A DNA stretch of 64,000 bases, taken from NCBI GenBank assembly GCA_021648025.1, contig JAKITO010000015.1, forward strand, positions 1 through 64,000, given 5' to 3'. The DNA is from Paracoccaceae bacterium. Lineage in GTDB: Bacteria > Pseudomonadota > Alphaproteobacteria > Rhodobacterales > Rhodobacteraceae. Numbering within the stretch: the first letter of the stretch is position 1; the number at the start of each line of letters is the position of its first letter. Of the stretch, positions 44,202 to 53,336 are shown piece by piece. The notes beneath the pieces are model-generated. The model worked only from the letters and a program-made list of their open reading frames with translations, made no database searches and was not told where the DNA came from. The translations under genes were made by a program, and so were the position numbers.

Positions 44202-44732
44202 TCAACCGCGCCCGGTAATTTTCTTGAGCCAGCCCTTTTGGGCTGGGGCCTCTTCCGACCCTGAAGGGCCGTCCTCGGCGGTTACATCCGCCGGGTCTTC
44301 GATAGCCTGTTGCAGGTTGGTAAAGAACTGATCGGCCATCTTTTTGGCAAACCCGTCGATCAAACGACTGCCAAGCTGGGCGATCTTGCCACCGACCTTT
44401 GCCTCGACCTCGTAGGCAAGCAGGGTGCCGGAAGCCGTTGGTGTCAGCGTCACCACGGCCCCGCCTTTGGCAAACCCGGCAGCCCCCCCTTTGCCTGCCC
44501 CTGAAATGGTCAGGGATTGGTTTTCAACCATGTCCGACATGGTGACCTGGCCTTTGAACGTGGCCTTTACCGGTCCGACCCTTTGCGTCACCGATGCGGT
44601 ATAGCCGTCCGACGGATTGCCAATCACTTCGGTGGCACCTGGAACGCAGGCTTTTAGTACCGCAGGATCAAGCAGAGCCGCATAAACGGTGGCCGGGTCG
44701 GCGGCAATCTCGCGCTGGTCGCTCATTTTCAT
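44202..44732 (-). CDS. SRPBCC / CoxG-like protein
   Basis: A 176-residue START-like lipid- or ligand-binding fold of the CoxG group. It contains MSDQREIAADPATVYAALLD, PEVL-like LKACVPGATEV and later GKIAQLGSRLIDGFAKKMAD, the standard CoxG order. CoxG helps recruit carbon monoxide dehydrogenase to the membrane, but no cox genes are nearby, so it is either a stray member or serves another molybdo-hydroxylase. The start at 44732 follows GAGG; ATG 44726 and upstream codons are possible. Confidence 0.83.
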   Translation of the reverse strand: MKMSDQREIAADPATVYAALLDPAVLKACVPGATEVIGNPSDGYTASVTQRVGPVKATFKGQVTMSDMVENQSLTISGAGKGGAAGFAKGGAVVTLTPTASGTLLAYEVEAKVGGKIAQLGSRLIDGFAKKMADQFFTNLQQAIEDPADVTAEDGPSGSEEAPAQKGWLKKITGRG

Positions 44733-44810
44733 CGGGGGCCTCGGGAATAATGATGTGTTCATGGCCGAGTATAGTGGCCTGACGCCCAAGGCAAATCACA
44801 AAAACCACCG

Positions 44811-44860
44811 TGAAGTATTGTGAAGCACTGTGAGGCATTGCGAGGCATTGCGAAATCGCA
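44811..44860. repeat. 10-bp tandem repeat
   Basis: Four consecutive units, TGAAGTATTG, TGAAGCACTG, TGAGGCATTG and CGAGGCATTG (44811-44850), plus a decayed fifth. They lie between the divergent CoxG-like and EamA genes. The 10-base period would place equivalent bases on one face of the helix. Confidence 0.65.
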
Positions 44861-44939
44861 GCATTGTCAAACCGGCATTATGTGATAACGCTGAGGTCTG
44901 TGCGGCGGGCTTTATCCCACCCCACGAATGGAGACCCTC

Positions 44940-45932
44940 ATGACCGGCGCAACATCGCACAGGTCCACTTTCGGGCCCACTGCCGGGATTGGCTTTATTC
45001 TGTTTGGCATGCTGGCCATTTCCGTCAACGATGTTTTGGTCAAGCAATTGTCGGGCGACTATCCACTGCATCAGATCATCTTTGCCCGCTCGGCCATTGG
45101 CATCGTGTTCACCCTGATACTGGTGCAGGCCGAAGGCGGCTGGCGCATCCTGAAAACCGACCAACCCGGCCTGCATGCTTTACGCGGGTTGCTGGTGGTG
45201 ATCGCCAACATGTCCTTTTTCGCGGCTTTTGCGGTGTTGCCATTGGCCGATGCCACGGCGCTGTTTTTTGTGGCGCCTTTGTTCATCACCCTGCTGTCGA
45301 TCCCGGTCCTGGGCGAAAAGGTCGGGCCGCTGCGGATGGGCGCGGTTTTGTTCGGCTTTGTCGGCGTGGTCATCATGCAGCGGCCATGGGTCGACAGCGA
45401 GACCCTGGAGGTACACCGGTTCGTGTTGCTGTTGCCGGTGCTGTCGGCGCTGACCTATGCCGGGATGCAGCTTTTGACCCGCAAACTGGGCGCCGTCAGC
45501 AAAGCCTCGGCCATGGCGATTTATATTCAGCTGGCATTTGTTGTTGTCTCGGCATTGTTCTGGCTGGTGGCCGGGGATGGGCGGTACGGCGGCCACGACA
45601 ATGCCAGTGTCGAGTTCCTGTTGCGCGCCTGGGTGAGGCCGACAGAAGGTGAGTGGGTGCTGCTGTTCGGGCTGGGATTCAATTCGGCGATCATCGGCTA
45701 TTGTCTGTCTCAGGCCTATCGGCTGTCATCGGCAGCCACCATCGCGCCATTTGAGTATGTTGGCCTGCCGCTGGCGGTGTTCTGGGGCTGGTTGATCTGG
45801 TCAGAGCTGCCCGATTGGGAGGTCTGGACCGGCATGGCGATGATTGTCGGGGCGGGGTTGTTTGTGTTCCTGCGCGAAAAACAAAAGGCAATGGAACTGG
45901 CGCGGGGCGCAGCCCGGGGGGCTGAAGGTTAG
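44940..45932 (+). CDS. DMT superfamily (EamA) transporter
   Basis: A 330-residue inner-membrane carrier with ten hydrophobic segments in two EamA repeats, the first ending near residue 145 (GAVLFGFVGVVIMQRP) and the second containing YVGLPLAVFWGWLIWSELPD. Members export amino acids and other metabolites. ATG 44940 follows GGAG with 7-base spacing; ATG 44928 is also in frame. It precedes the TauR-type regulator by 72 bases on the same strand. A role in exporting a sulfonate-related product is possible but unsupported. Confidence 0.87.
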   Translation: MTGATSHRSTFGPTAGIGFILFGMLAISVNDVLVKQLSGDYPLHQIIFARSAIGIVFTLILVQAEGGWRILKTDQPGLHALRGLLVVIANMSFFAAFAVLPLADATALFFVAPLFITLLSIPVLGEKVGPLRMGAVLFGFVGVVIMQRPWVDSETLEVHRFVLLLPVLSALTYAGMQLLTRKLGAVSKASAMAIYIQLAFVVVSALFWLVAGDGRYGGHDNASVEFLLRAWVRPTEGEWVLLFGLGFNSAIIGYCLSQAYRLSSAATIAPFEYVGLPLAVFWGWLIWSELPDWEVWTGMAMIVGAGLFVFLREKQKAMELARGAARGAEG

Positions 45933-45980
45933 CTGAGGGTTCCGTCGGCTGACCACTGATGTATCCAGATTGCATGGCCG

Positions 45981-45990
45981 ATAAGTCCAG
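45981..45990. promoter_or_regulatory. Putative TauR half-site
   Basis: ATAAGTCCAG is the reverse complement of CTGGACTTAT, one base from the CTGGACTTAA half-site reported for Rhodobacter TauR, with the GTCC core retained. It lies 15 bases before the regulator's start. A looser GTATCCAG lies 22 bases upstream, at 45961-45968, in the same orientation. Autoregulation is plausible. Confidence 0.5.
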
Positions 45991-46004
45991 TCTAAACTGA
46001 CCCT

Positions 46005-47465
46005 ATGTCTATTCCTGTCGAAACCTTTTTTCTGAATACCGATGCCCAGGGCACGTTGCAGGCGCGGATACAGCAGATGATCGCCGAGGGCATTTTGTCG
46101 GGGCGGCTTCACATTGGTGAAAAGCTGCCGTCGTCACGCGGGATGGCGGCGCATCTGGAGGTGGCAAGGATCACGGTCACGCTGGCCTATACTGAACTGG
46201 TGGCCAATGACTATCTGGATGCACGCGGGCGGTCGGGCTATTTCGTATCCGAAAACGCGCCGGTGCCGCCGGTTTATTCGCCCCCCCCGCGGGGCGAGGA
46301 CAAGGTTGATTGGGGCCGGGCAATCAGCCACGATTTTACCGGTGGGGATACGCCGCGCAAGCCTGCGGATTGGCGCGAAATGCGCTATCCGTTTGTATTT
46401 GGTCAGGCCGACCCGGGCCTGTTTGATCACGCCAATTGGCGGTTATGCGCCTTGCGCGCGCTGGGGCAAAAGGACTTTGCGGCCCTGACCGGGGATTACT
46501 TTGATCAGGATGATCCTTTGCTGATCGAATATATCGCCCGCCATACATTGCCCCGAAGGGGGATCACCGCACGGCCCGAAGAAATCCTGATCACCATGGG
46601 GGCGCAGAATGCCATGTGGCTAAGCACCCAGATATTGCTGGGGGCTGGGCAGAATGTGGTGATGGAAGACCCTGGTTATTACGCGCAACGGGATTTGTTG
46701 CTGAATATGCAAGGCAATCTGGATCTGGTGAAGGTGGATGATGACGGGCTGCCACCCGAGGATATCCCCGACCGGGCCGATGTGATCTTTACCACGCCAA
46801 GCCATCAAAGCCCGACCACCGCGACAATGCCGTTGCAACGCCGCCAGGCTTTGTTGGAACGGGCCCGCGATTTGGATGCGCTGATCATCGAAGATGACTA
46901 CGAGTTTGAGATGTCGTTTCTGGCCGCCCCGTCCCCGGCATTGAAGTCGCTGGACCTCGATGGGCGGGTGATTTACGTCGGCAGTTTTTCCAAATCGTTG
47001 TTTCCAGGTCTAAGGCTGGGATATCTGGTCGGCTCAGAGCCGTTTATCCGTCAGGCACGCGCACTGAGGGCCGTGGTTCTGCGCCATCCGCCCGGGCATA
47101 TTCAAAGGACGGCGGCCTATTTCCTGAGCCTTGGGCACTATGATGCACAGATCAAACGCATGGGGCGGGCTTTGCATGACCGAAGGGTGGCGATGGAAAG
47201 TGCGGTGGCCGAGCACGGGCTGACCATCGCCGGACGCGGGGTTTATGGCGGGTCGTCTTTGTGGATGCGGGGGCCTGAGGGGGCGGACATTGCCGGATTG
47301 ACCGGGGCATTTCGCGATAAAAGCGTTGTGGTTGAACCGGGGGGGCCGTTTTTTGCCGGGCAAAACAGGCCGCTGAATTTTTACCGGCTGGGGTATTCGT
47401 CGATTCCGGTTGAGAGGATAGCCACCGGAATCAAACGGATTGCCGAGGTTTTAGGCACCTGTTGA
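46005..47465 (+). CDS. tauR: MocR-type PLP-dependent regulator, probable TauR
   Basis: A 486-residue fusion of a GntR winged helix (residues 15-85: IAEGILSGRLHIGEKLPSSR then ARITVTLAYTELVANDYL) and an aminotransferase-fold sensor. The PLP lysine is in YVGSFSKSLFPGLRLGYLV, and IIEDDYEFEMSF is the expected cofactor region. MocR proteins use PLP to sense an amino compound. Its position directly upstream of xsc, next to pta and soe genes, identifies it as the probable taurine-responsive activator TauR. The gene runs toward xsc with a 193-base gap holding repeat D. Confidence 0.85.
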   Translation: MSIPVETFFLNTDAQGTLQARIQQMIAEGILSGRLHIGEKLPSSRGMAAHLEVARITVTLAYTELVANDYLDARGRSGYFVSENAPVPPVYSPPPRGEDKVDWGRAISHDFTGGDTPRKPADWREMRYPFVFGQADPGLFDHANWRLCALRALGQKDFAALTGDYFDQDDPLLIEYIARHTLPRRGITARPEEILITMGAQNAMWLSTQILLGAGQNVVMEDPGYYAQRDLLLNMQGNLDLVKVDDDGLPPEDIPDRADVIFTTPSHQSPTTATMPLQRRQALLERARDLDALIIEDDYEFEMSFLAAPSPALKSLDLDGRVIYVGSFSKSLFPGLRLGYLVGSEPFIRQARALRAVVLRHPPGHIQRTAAYFLSLGHYDAQIKRMGRALHDRRVAMESAVAEHGLTIAGRGVYGGSSLWMRGPEGADIAGLTGAFRDKSVVVEPGGPFFAGQNRPLNFYRLGYSSIPVERIATGIKRIAEVLGTC

Positions 47466-47516
47466 GGGGCAGCTCATCAAGCCGACTGGCTTTCTTCGCA
47501 GCGGCTGTGAAACCGT

Positions 47517-47530
47517 CTGGATCCATCCAG
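47517..47530. promoter_or_regulatory. Dyad upstream of xsc
   Basis: CTGGATCCATCCAG is a near-palindrome of CTGGAT and ATCCAG arms, related to the TauR CTGGAC element. It sits 129 bases before the xsc start. A tentative activator site. Confidence 0.35.
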
Positions 47531-47578
47531 TACTGCGATCTGGCCCTATTGGCGGTTTGTTTGCCTGCCTAAACCGAA

Positions 47579-47613
47579 TTAGAGCGAATCCAATCCAATT
47601 GAATTCACTCTAG
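47579..47613. repeat. Palindromic repeat, miniature copy D
   Basis: TTAGAGCGAATCCAATCC followed by AATTGAATTCACTCTAG (35 bp) keeps the outer left arm of copy B (GAGCG, TCCAATC, AATTGAATTCAC) and closes with a short CTCTAG end. It looks like a full copy from which the middle was deleted. It sits between tauR and xsc, not at a stop codon. Confidence 0.65.
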
Positions 47614-47658
47614 TCGGCGATCCGCCGGAAACATCATACGCCCAGGAGCTGACCCAAG

Positions 47659-49428
47659 ATGAAAATGACCACCGAAGAAGCCTTTGTCAAAACCATGCAG
47701 ATGCACGGGATCAGTGAAGTGTTTGGTATCATCGGGTCAGCGTTCATGCCAATCTCGGACATCTTCCCCAAGGCGGGCATCAATTTCTGGGATTGCGCCC
47801 ACGAAGGGTCTGGCGGGATGATGGCAGACGGATACACCCGCGCCACCGGCAAGATGAGCATGATGATTGCCCAGAACGGTCCGGGAATTGCCAACTTTGT
47901 GACGGCGGTCAAGACCGCCTATTGGAACCACACGCCTTTGTTGCTGGTGACACCACAGGCGGCCAACAAGACCATTGGTCAGGGCGGGTTTCAGGAAGTC
48001 GAACAGATGAAGATGTTCGAGGACATGGTGTGTTATCAGGAAGAGGTGCGCGACCCGACCCGTGTCGCCGAGGTTCTGAACCGGGTAATCATGCAGGCGC
48101 GCCGTGCGTCTGCTCCGGCACAGATCAACGTGCCACGCGATATGTTCACGCAAGTTGTGGATATCGAGTTGCCCGCCATCGTCCGGTTTGAACGCCCCGG
48201 TGGCGGTGGGGCTGCGTTGCAAGAGGCGGCTGATTTGCTGTCCAGCGCCAAATTCCCGGTGATCCTGAACGGTGCCGGGGTGATCCTGTCTGGCGCAATT
48301 GGCGACACGGTTGCGTTGGCTGAACGTCTGTCGGCACCGGTATGTGTGGGCTATCAGCACAATGATGCCTTTCCCGGCGCGCACCCTCTGTTTGCCGGGC
48401 CATTGGGGTATAACGGCAACAAAGCGGGGATGGAACTGATCTCAAAAGCTGATGTGGTTTTGGCAATGGGGTCGCGTTTAAACCCGTTTTCGACCTTGCC
48501 GGGGTATGGCATTGATTACTGGCCGACGGGTGCAAAGATCATTCAGGTTGATCTGAACCCGGACCGGATTGGCCTGACCAAGCCGGTAAGCGTCGGCATC
48601 GTTGGTGACGCGGGCAAGGTGGCAAGGTCGCTTCTGGAACGGCTGGGCGATAGTGCCGGAGACGCCGGGCGGTCCGACCGCGAAGGGCTGATTGCGCAGA
48701 CCAAATCAGCCTGGGCCCAGGAACTGTCCAGCATGGACCACGAAGAGGATGACCCCGGCACCACCTGGAACCAGCGCGCCCGCGCGGACAAGCCGGATTG
48801 GATGAGCCCGAGGAAAGCCTGGAGGGCAATCATGGCGGCCTTGCCGAAAGAGGCAATCATTTCATCGGACATTGGCAACAATTGTGCGATCGGCAACGCC
48901 TATTCATCGTTTGACGAGGGGCGTAAGTACTTGGCCCCGGGTCTGTTTGGCCCATGCGGCTATGGCCTGCCATCGGTGGTCGGGGCCAAGATCGGCTGCC
49001 CGAATGTGCCGGTTGTCGGGTTTTCCGGCGACGGGGCGTTTGGCATTGCCGTGACCGAATTGACGGCGATTGGACGGGACGAATGGCCTGCGGTGACACA
49101 AGTGGTGTTTCGCAACTATCAGTGGGGTGCGGAAAAGCGCAATTCGACGCTTTGGTACAATGACAACTTTGTTGGCACTGAATTGGGAACTGGGGTGTCT
49201 TATGCCGGGATCGCCAACGCCTGCGGATTGAAAGGCGTTGTAGTGCATTCGATGGAAGAATTGACCACGGCGCTTGACCAGGCAATCAAAGACCAGATGG
49301 ACAATGGCATCACCACCCTGATTGAGGCGATGATCAACCAGGAATTGGGCGAGCCGTTCCGCCGGGATGCGATGAAAACCCCGGTTGAAGTGGCTGGCAT
49401 TGACGCAGGCGACATGCAAACCCAATAA
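47659..49428 (+). CDS. xsc: Sulfoacetaldehyde acetyltransferase
   Basis: Xsc converts sulfoacetaldehyde and phosphate into acetyl phosphate and sulfite using thiamine diphosphate. It is the central desulfonating step for taurine and related C2 sulfonates. The 589-residue protein has the three ThDP-enzyme domains: AHEGSGGMMADGYTRATG (catalytic glutamate region) near residue 50, the central domain, and the cofactor segment GFSGDGAFGIAVTE with FRNYQWGAEKRN near residue 470. The latter is typical of Xsc. GGAG upstream of ATG 47659. It lies downstream of tauR and converges on pta. Confidence 0.93.
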   Translation: MKMTTEEAFVKTMQMHGISEVFGIIGSAFMPISDIFPKAGINFWDCAHEGSGGMMADGYTRATGKMSMMIAQNGPGIANFVTAVKTAYWNHTPLLLVTPQAANKTIGQGGFQEVEQMKMFEDMVCYQEEVRDPTRVAEVLNRVIMQARRASAPAQINVPRDMFTQVVDIELPAIVRFERPGGGGAALQEAADLLSSAKFPVILNGAGVILSGAIGDTVALAERLSAPVCVGYQHNDAFPGAHPLFAGPLGYNGNKAGMELISKADVVLAMGSRLNPFSTLPGYGIDYWPTGAKIIQVDLNPDRIGLTKPVSVGIVGDAGKVARSLLERLGDSAGDAGRSDREGLIAQTKSAWAQELSSMDHEEDDPGTTWNQRARADKPDWMSPRKAWRAIMAALPKEAIISSDIGNNCAIGNAYSSFDEGRKYLAPGLFGPCGYGLPSVVGAKIGCPNVPVVGFSGDGAFGIAVTELTAIGRDEWPAVTQVVFRNYQWGAEKRNSTLWYNDNFVGTELGTGVSYAGIANACGLKGVVVHSMEELTTALDQAIKDQMDNGITTLIEAMINQELGEPFRRDAMKTPVEVAGIDAGDMQTQ

Positions 49429-49438
49429 GGTGTTGCAG

Positions 49439-49458
49439 GGTGCGTGATTTCACGCACC
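49439..49458. terminator. Hairpin between xsc and pta
   Basis: GGTGCGTGA and TCACGCACC form a 9-bp stem, ten bases after the xsc stop. A second GC-rich imperfect repeat lies at about 49480-49500. Both are well placed to separate the convergent xsc and pta transcripts. Confidence 0.55.
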
Positions 49459-49499
49459 GTTCCGGTGACGCAAAGGGATGGTGCGTGCAAGCACACACC

Positions 49500-50354
49500 C
49501 TACGCCCCCATTGCGATGCTCAAAACGGTGGCGTTGACGATATCGTCAACGCTGGCCCCCCGGCTAAGGTCGCAGACCGGGCGGGCAAACCCTTGCAGGA
49601 ATGGGCCAAGCGCCTGCGCAGCCCCCAGTTCCTGACACAGCTTATAGGCAATGTTGCCGGCATCCAGCGAAGGAAAGATCAGCACATTGGCATTCATCGG
49701 CTCGATCCCTTTGATCCCGGCGATTTTTGCGTTCAGCGCAGCGTCCGCCTGCACCGGGCCGGGGAACCCACAAAGCAAAGCGGCCTCCCGGACTACCTCT
49801 ACACTGCGGCCGCCGCCCGACGACCCGGTTGAAAACGACAAAAGCGCAACCCTGGAAGTCCCGAAGAGAGCCTCACCAGAGGCCGATGAGGCCCGCGCGA
49901 TGTCGGCCAGGGCGGACGCGTCAGGTGCCACATTCACCGCGCAATCGGCAAACACCAATTCGCGCCCGTCCGGGAACAGCATCAGGAAAAACGACGACGG
50001 CGTGGTAACGCCCGCGGCCAGCCCGATGGCCATGCCCGCCGCCTTGATCACCTCGCGCGTCGGGGCGTCAGCCCCGGCCACCAACACGTCCGCCTCGCCC
50101 GCCGCCACCATGGCGGCGGCGCGGTATAGCGGCTTTTGCACCAACTTGCGGGCAAACGCCGGTTTGCAACCTCGGTTTCGCATGATCGCCGCCACCTGGG
50201 CCTCGGAAGGATCCGCCAACCCTAAAGGCTGGCACAATCCGCGGGTCGCCAAAATATCCACCGCCTCAGCCACGCGCGGATGCGACATTTCAGGGAACAC
50301 TACGCGGGACGCGCGTGCCCTTGCAGTCATAAATGCGGCATCCAAAACAGACAT
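49500..50354 (-). CDS. pta: Phosphate acetyltransferase
   Basis: Pta turns the acetyl phosphate made by Xsc into acetyl-CoA. The 284-residue protein is the single catalytic domain, and is shorter than the roughly 320-residue usual length because the N-terminal part is compact. It has VVFPEMSHPRVAEAVDILA, TGSSGGGRSVEVVREA and IFPSLDAGNIAYKLCQELG, the usual CoA-binding and active-site segments. The start at 50354 is preferred over the longer frame to 50414. It lies on the opposite strand to xsc, and 168 bases separate it from the divergent soeA. Confidence 0.87.
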   Translation of the reverse strand: MSVLDAAFMTARARASRVVFPEMSHPRVAEAVDILATRGLCQPLGLADPSEAQVAAIMRNRGCKPAFARKLVQKPLYRAAAMVAAGEADVLVAGADAPTREVIKAAGMAIGLAAGVTTPSSFFLMLFPDGRELVFADCAVNVAPDASALADIARASSASGEALFGTSRVALLSFSTGSSGGGRSVEVVREAALLCGFPGPVQADAALNAKIAGIKGIEPMNANVLIFPSLDAGNIAYKLCQELGAAQALGPFLQGFARPVCDLSRGASVDDIVNATVLSIAMGA

Positions 50355-50522
50355 GACCCGATAGGAGCCAGCAATGAACGATAAGGTCAAGATCAACAGA
50401 GGCCCGAACGGCATCTATCTTGAACACCCTGCCAATAGCGACATATTCACACATTCAAAATAGTATTCGCATTTCAGTATGTGTTGCACTAACGTGCCGA
50501 CGAAATTCCCAAGGGAGAGCAA
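50355..50522. promoter_or_regulatory. Divergent promoter region between pta and soeA
   Basis: A 168-base spacer with an AT-rich centre near 50440-50480. ACACATTC and GTATGTGT give a loose inverted repeat around 50451-50485. It should contain both promoters; no clear TauR CTGGACTTAA site is visible. Confidence 0.4.
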
Positions 50523-53336
50523 ATGGGTTACCAGCAGCCAAGCGTCGATACTTCGCCAAAGGTTTCGGACGAAATCCGCCAGACAACCTGTTATATGTGT
50601 GCCTGCCGCTGCGGCATCAATGTGCATATGAAAGACGGCAAAGTTGCCTATATCGAAGGCAATCGGGACCATCCGGTCAACAAGGGCGTGCTTTGCGCCA
50701 AAGGCTCAGCCGGGATCATGCAGGTTAACGCACCGTCGCGACTGAAGGCTCCGCTCAAGCGGGTTGGCCCGCGCGGATCGGGCGAGTTCGAAGAAATCAG
50801 CTGGGACGAAGCGCTGGACATTGCCACCGAATGGCTTGCACCGATTCGGGAAAAGAACCCGGAAAAGCTGGCGTTTTTCACCGGGCGCGATCAGTCGCAG
50901 TCTTTTACCAGCTTTTGGGCCCAGCATTTTGGCACGCCAAACTATGCCGCACATGGTGGATTCTGCTCAGTCAACATGGCGGCGGCCGGCATCTATACCA
51001 TGGGCGGTGCATTCTGGGAGTTCGGCCAGCCGGATTGGGACCATACCAAACTGTTCCTGCTGTTTGGCGTCGCCGAGGATCATGACAGCAACCCGATCAA
51101 GATGGGGCTGGGCAAGATCAAGGCGCGCGGGGCCAAGGTGATTGGCGTCAATCCGATCCGCACAGGCTATAACGCCATTGCTGACGAATGGGTTGGCATT
51201 ACGCCGGGGACCGATGGTCTTTTCGTCCTGTCGCTGATCCATTTGCTGATGAAGGCGGGCAAGATCGATCTCGATTACCTGGCGCGTTATACAAATGCGC
51301 CGGTTCTGATCAATGGTGACAAAAATTCGCCCGAGCATGGCCTGTTTTTGCGCGACGGTGATGGCAAACCATTGGTGGTGGACCGTGAAACCGGCAAATT
51401 GACGGCGTTTGACAAACCCGGGGTCAAGCCGGACCTGTCGGCGACGCACCGCGCGGCGGGTGTCACCCATAAACCAGTATTTCACATGATGGCCGAGCGG
51501 TATCTGGACGATCAATATGCGCCCGAGGCCGTGGCCGAGCGGTGCGGTATTCCCGCCAAACAAATCCGCGCCATTGCCGGAGAGATCGCCCGCGTCGCCT
51601 TTGACGAGGCGATTGAGCTGGATCATGAATGGACTGATTTCCGGGGTGAAAAGCACAAGACCATGACCGGTCGCCCGGTCAGCTTTCACGCGATGCGGGG
51701 CGTGTCGGCCCATGCCAACGGATTTCAGACCGCCCGCGCGCTGCATGTGTTGCAAATTATTCTGGGTACGGTCGAGGTTCCGGGTGGGTTCCGGTTCAAA
51801 CCCCCCTACCCCAAACCTGCCGAAGCACACCCCAAGCCACATTGCGGCGTCACCCCCGGCGCCCCTCTGGATGGCCCGCATCTGGGGTTTGTGCAGGGGC
51901 CGGACGACCTGATGCTGAAAGAGGATGGCAGCCCGGCGCGGATCGACAAGGCGTTTACCTGGGATAATCCGATGTCGAGCCATGGCTTGATGCACATGGT
52001 GATTTCCAATGCCCATGCGGGTGATCCGTATAAGATCGACACGTTGTTCATGTATATGGCCAACATGTCGTGGAATTCGTCCATGAACACCAAAGGTGTG
52101 ATGGAGATGCTGACCGACAAGGGTGAAGACGGCGAATATGTGATCCCAAGGATCATCTATTCCGATGCCTATTCGTCAGAAATGGTCGCCTATGCCGACC
52201 TGATCTTGCCGGATACGACGTATCTTGAACGGCACGATTGTATTTCGCTGTTGGACCGCCCGATCTGCGAGGCCGACGCGGCGGCGGATGCCATTCGCTG
52301 GCCGGTGATTGAACCGGACCGCGATGTGCGCGGGTTCCAGTCGGTTCTGTGCGAACTGGGCGCACGGTTGAACCTGCCGGGGTTTGTCAACGAGGACGGC
52401 AGCCAGAAATTCGCCGATTACGCCGACTATATCGTCAATCACGAACGACGTCCGGGGGTTGGCCCCTTGGCAGGCTTTCGGGGTGACGGGACTGAATTTG
52501 GGCGTGGCGAGGTAAACCCGGAACAACTGGACCGTTATATCGAGAATGGCGGCTTTGCGGTCAGCCACATCCCGGAAGGCGCGAATTATTATAAACCCTG
52601 GAACAATGCCTATCAGGATTGGGCGGTGAAAACCGGGTTGTTCGACAAACCGCACCCCTATCTGTTCCAGCTTTATGTCGAACCGATGCGTAAATTCCAG
52701 CTGGCCGCCGAAGGACATGGCGACCGGCAACCGCCGGATCATCTGCGCGAACAAATCAAATCAAAAATGGACCCTTTGCCGATCTGGTATGAAACGGACC
52801 AGCATGGCAATGACGGGTTTACGGTTAACGCACTTACCCAGCGGCCGATGGCGATGTACCATTCGTGGGGCACGCAAAACGCCTGGCTGCGCCAGTTGCA
52901 CGGGCGTAACCCGCTGTATCTTCCGACGAAAATCATGCGTGAGCATGGGTTTGAGGAGGGCGATTGGGCACGGGTGAGTTCGCCACATGGCGAGATCACC
53001 GTGCCGGTGATGGAAATGGCCGCATTGAATGACAATACGGTCTGGACCTGGAATGCGATTGGTAAGCGCAAAGGTGCCTGGGCGCTGAAAGAGGATGCCT
53101 CAGAAGCAAATGAGGGGTTCTTGCTGAACCATCTGATCCACGAATTGCTGCCCGCCAAGGGCGACGGGATGCGCTGGGCCAATTCCGATCCGGTGACCGG
53201 ACAGGCCGCATGGTTTGACCTGAAGGTGAAAATTGAAAAGGTCGCGGCGCCAAGTGAAAGCCAGCCGGAATTCGCACCGATCAAGTCGCCGGTTGGCGTT
53301 GGGCCCAAGGAACTGAAGTGGAAGGTTGGCAAATGA
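50523..53336 (+). CDS. soeA: Sulfite dehydrogenase molybdopterin subunit, SoeA type
   Basis: SoeA is the molybdenum catalytic subunit of the cytoplasmic-facing sulfite:quinone oxidoreductase. The 937-residue protein has an N-terminal 4Fe-4S site with cysteines 23, 26, 30 and 58 (TCYMCACRCG, then VLCAKG), and lacks a twin-arginine signal, as expected for SoeA. The rest is a bis-MGD oxidoreductase: NPIRTGYNAIADEWVGITPG, then the C-terminal MopB domain with MREHGFEEGDWARVSSPHG. The position after tauR-xsc-pta, and the B and C subunits downstream, fit sulfite oxidation. GGGAGAGC precedes ATG 50523. Confidence 0.88.
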   Translation: MGYQQPSVDTSPKVSDEIRQTTCYMCACRCGINVHMKDGKVAYIEGNRDHPVNKGVLCAKGSAGIMQVNAPSRLKAPLKRVGPRGSGEFEEISWDEALDIATEWLAPIREKNPEKLAFFTGRDQSQSFTSFWAQHFGTPNYAAHGGFCSVNMAAAGIYTMGGAFWEFGQPDWDHTKLFLLFGVAEDHDSNPIKMGLGKIKARGAKVIGVNPIRTGYNAIADEWVGITPGTDGLFVLSLIHLLMKAGKIDLDYLARYTNAPVLINGDKNSPEHGLFLRDGDGKPLVVDRETGKLTAFDKPGVKPDLSATHRAAGVTHKPVFHMMAERYLDDQYAPEAVAERCGIPAKQIRAIAGEIARVAFDEAIELDHEWTDFRGEKHKTMTGRPVSFHAMRGVSAHANGFQTARALHVLQIILGTVEVPGGFRFKPPYPKPAEAHPKPHCGVTPGAPLDGPHLGFVQGPDDLMLKEDGSPARIDKAFTWDNPMSSHGLMHMVISNAHAGDPYKIDTLFMYMANMSWNSSMNTKGVMEMLTDKGEDGEYVIPRIIYSDAYSSEMVAYADLILPDTTYLERHDCISLLDRPICEADAAADAIRWPVIEPDRDVRGFQSVLCELGARLNLPGFVNEDGSQKFADYADYIVNHERRPGVGPLAGFRGDGTEFGRGEVNPEQLDRYIENGGFAVSHIPEGANYYKPWNNAYQDWAVKTGLFDKPHPYLFQLYVEPMRKFQLAAEGHGDRQPPDHLREQIKSKMDPLPIWYETDQHGNDGFTVNALTQRPMAMYHSWGTQNAWLRQLHGRNPLYLPTKIMREHGFEEGDWARVSSPHGEITVPVMEMAALNDNTVWTWNAIGKRKGAWALKEDASEANEGFLLNHLIHELLPAKGDGMRWANSDPVTGQAAWFDLKVKIEKVAAPSESQPEFAPIKSPVGVGPKELKWKVGK

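Noticed and set aside
49440-49832. Plus-strand open frame of 130 codons downstream of xsc.
   Set aside because: It runs through the terminator hairpin and is antisense to pta.
50967-52016. Minus-strand open frame of 349 codons inside soeA.
   Set aside because: Antisense to a well-supported molybdopterin oxidoreductase.
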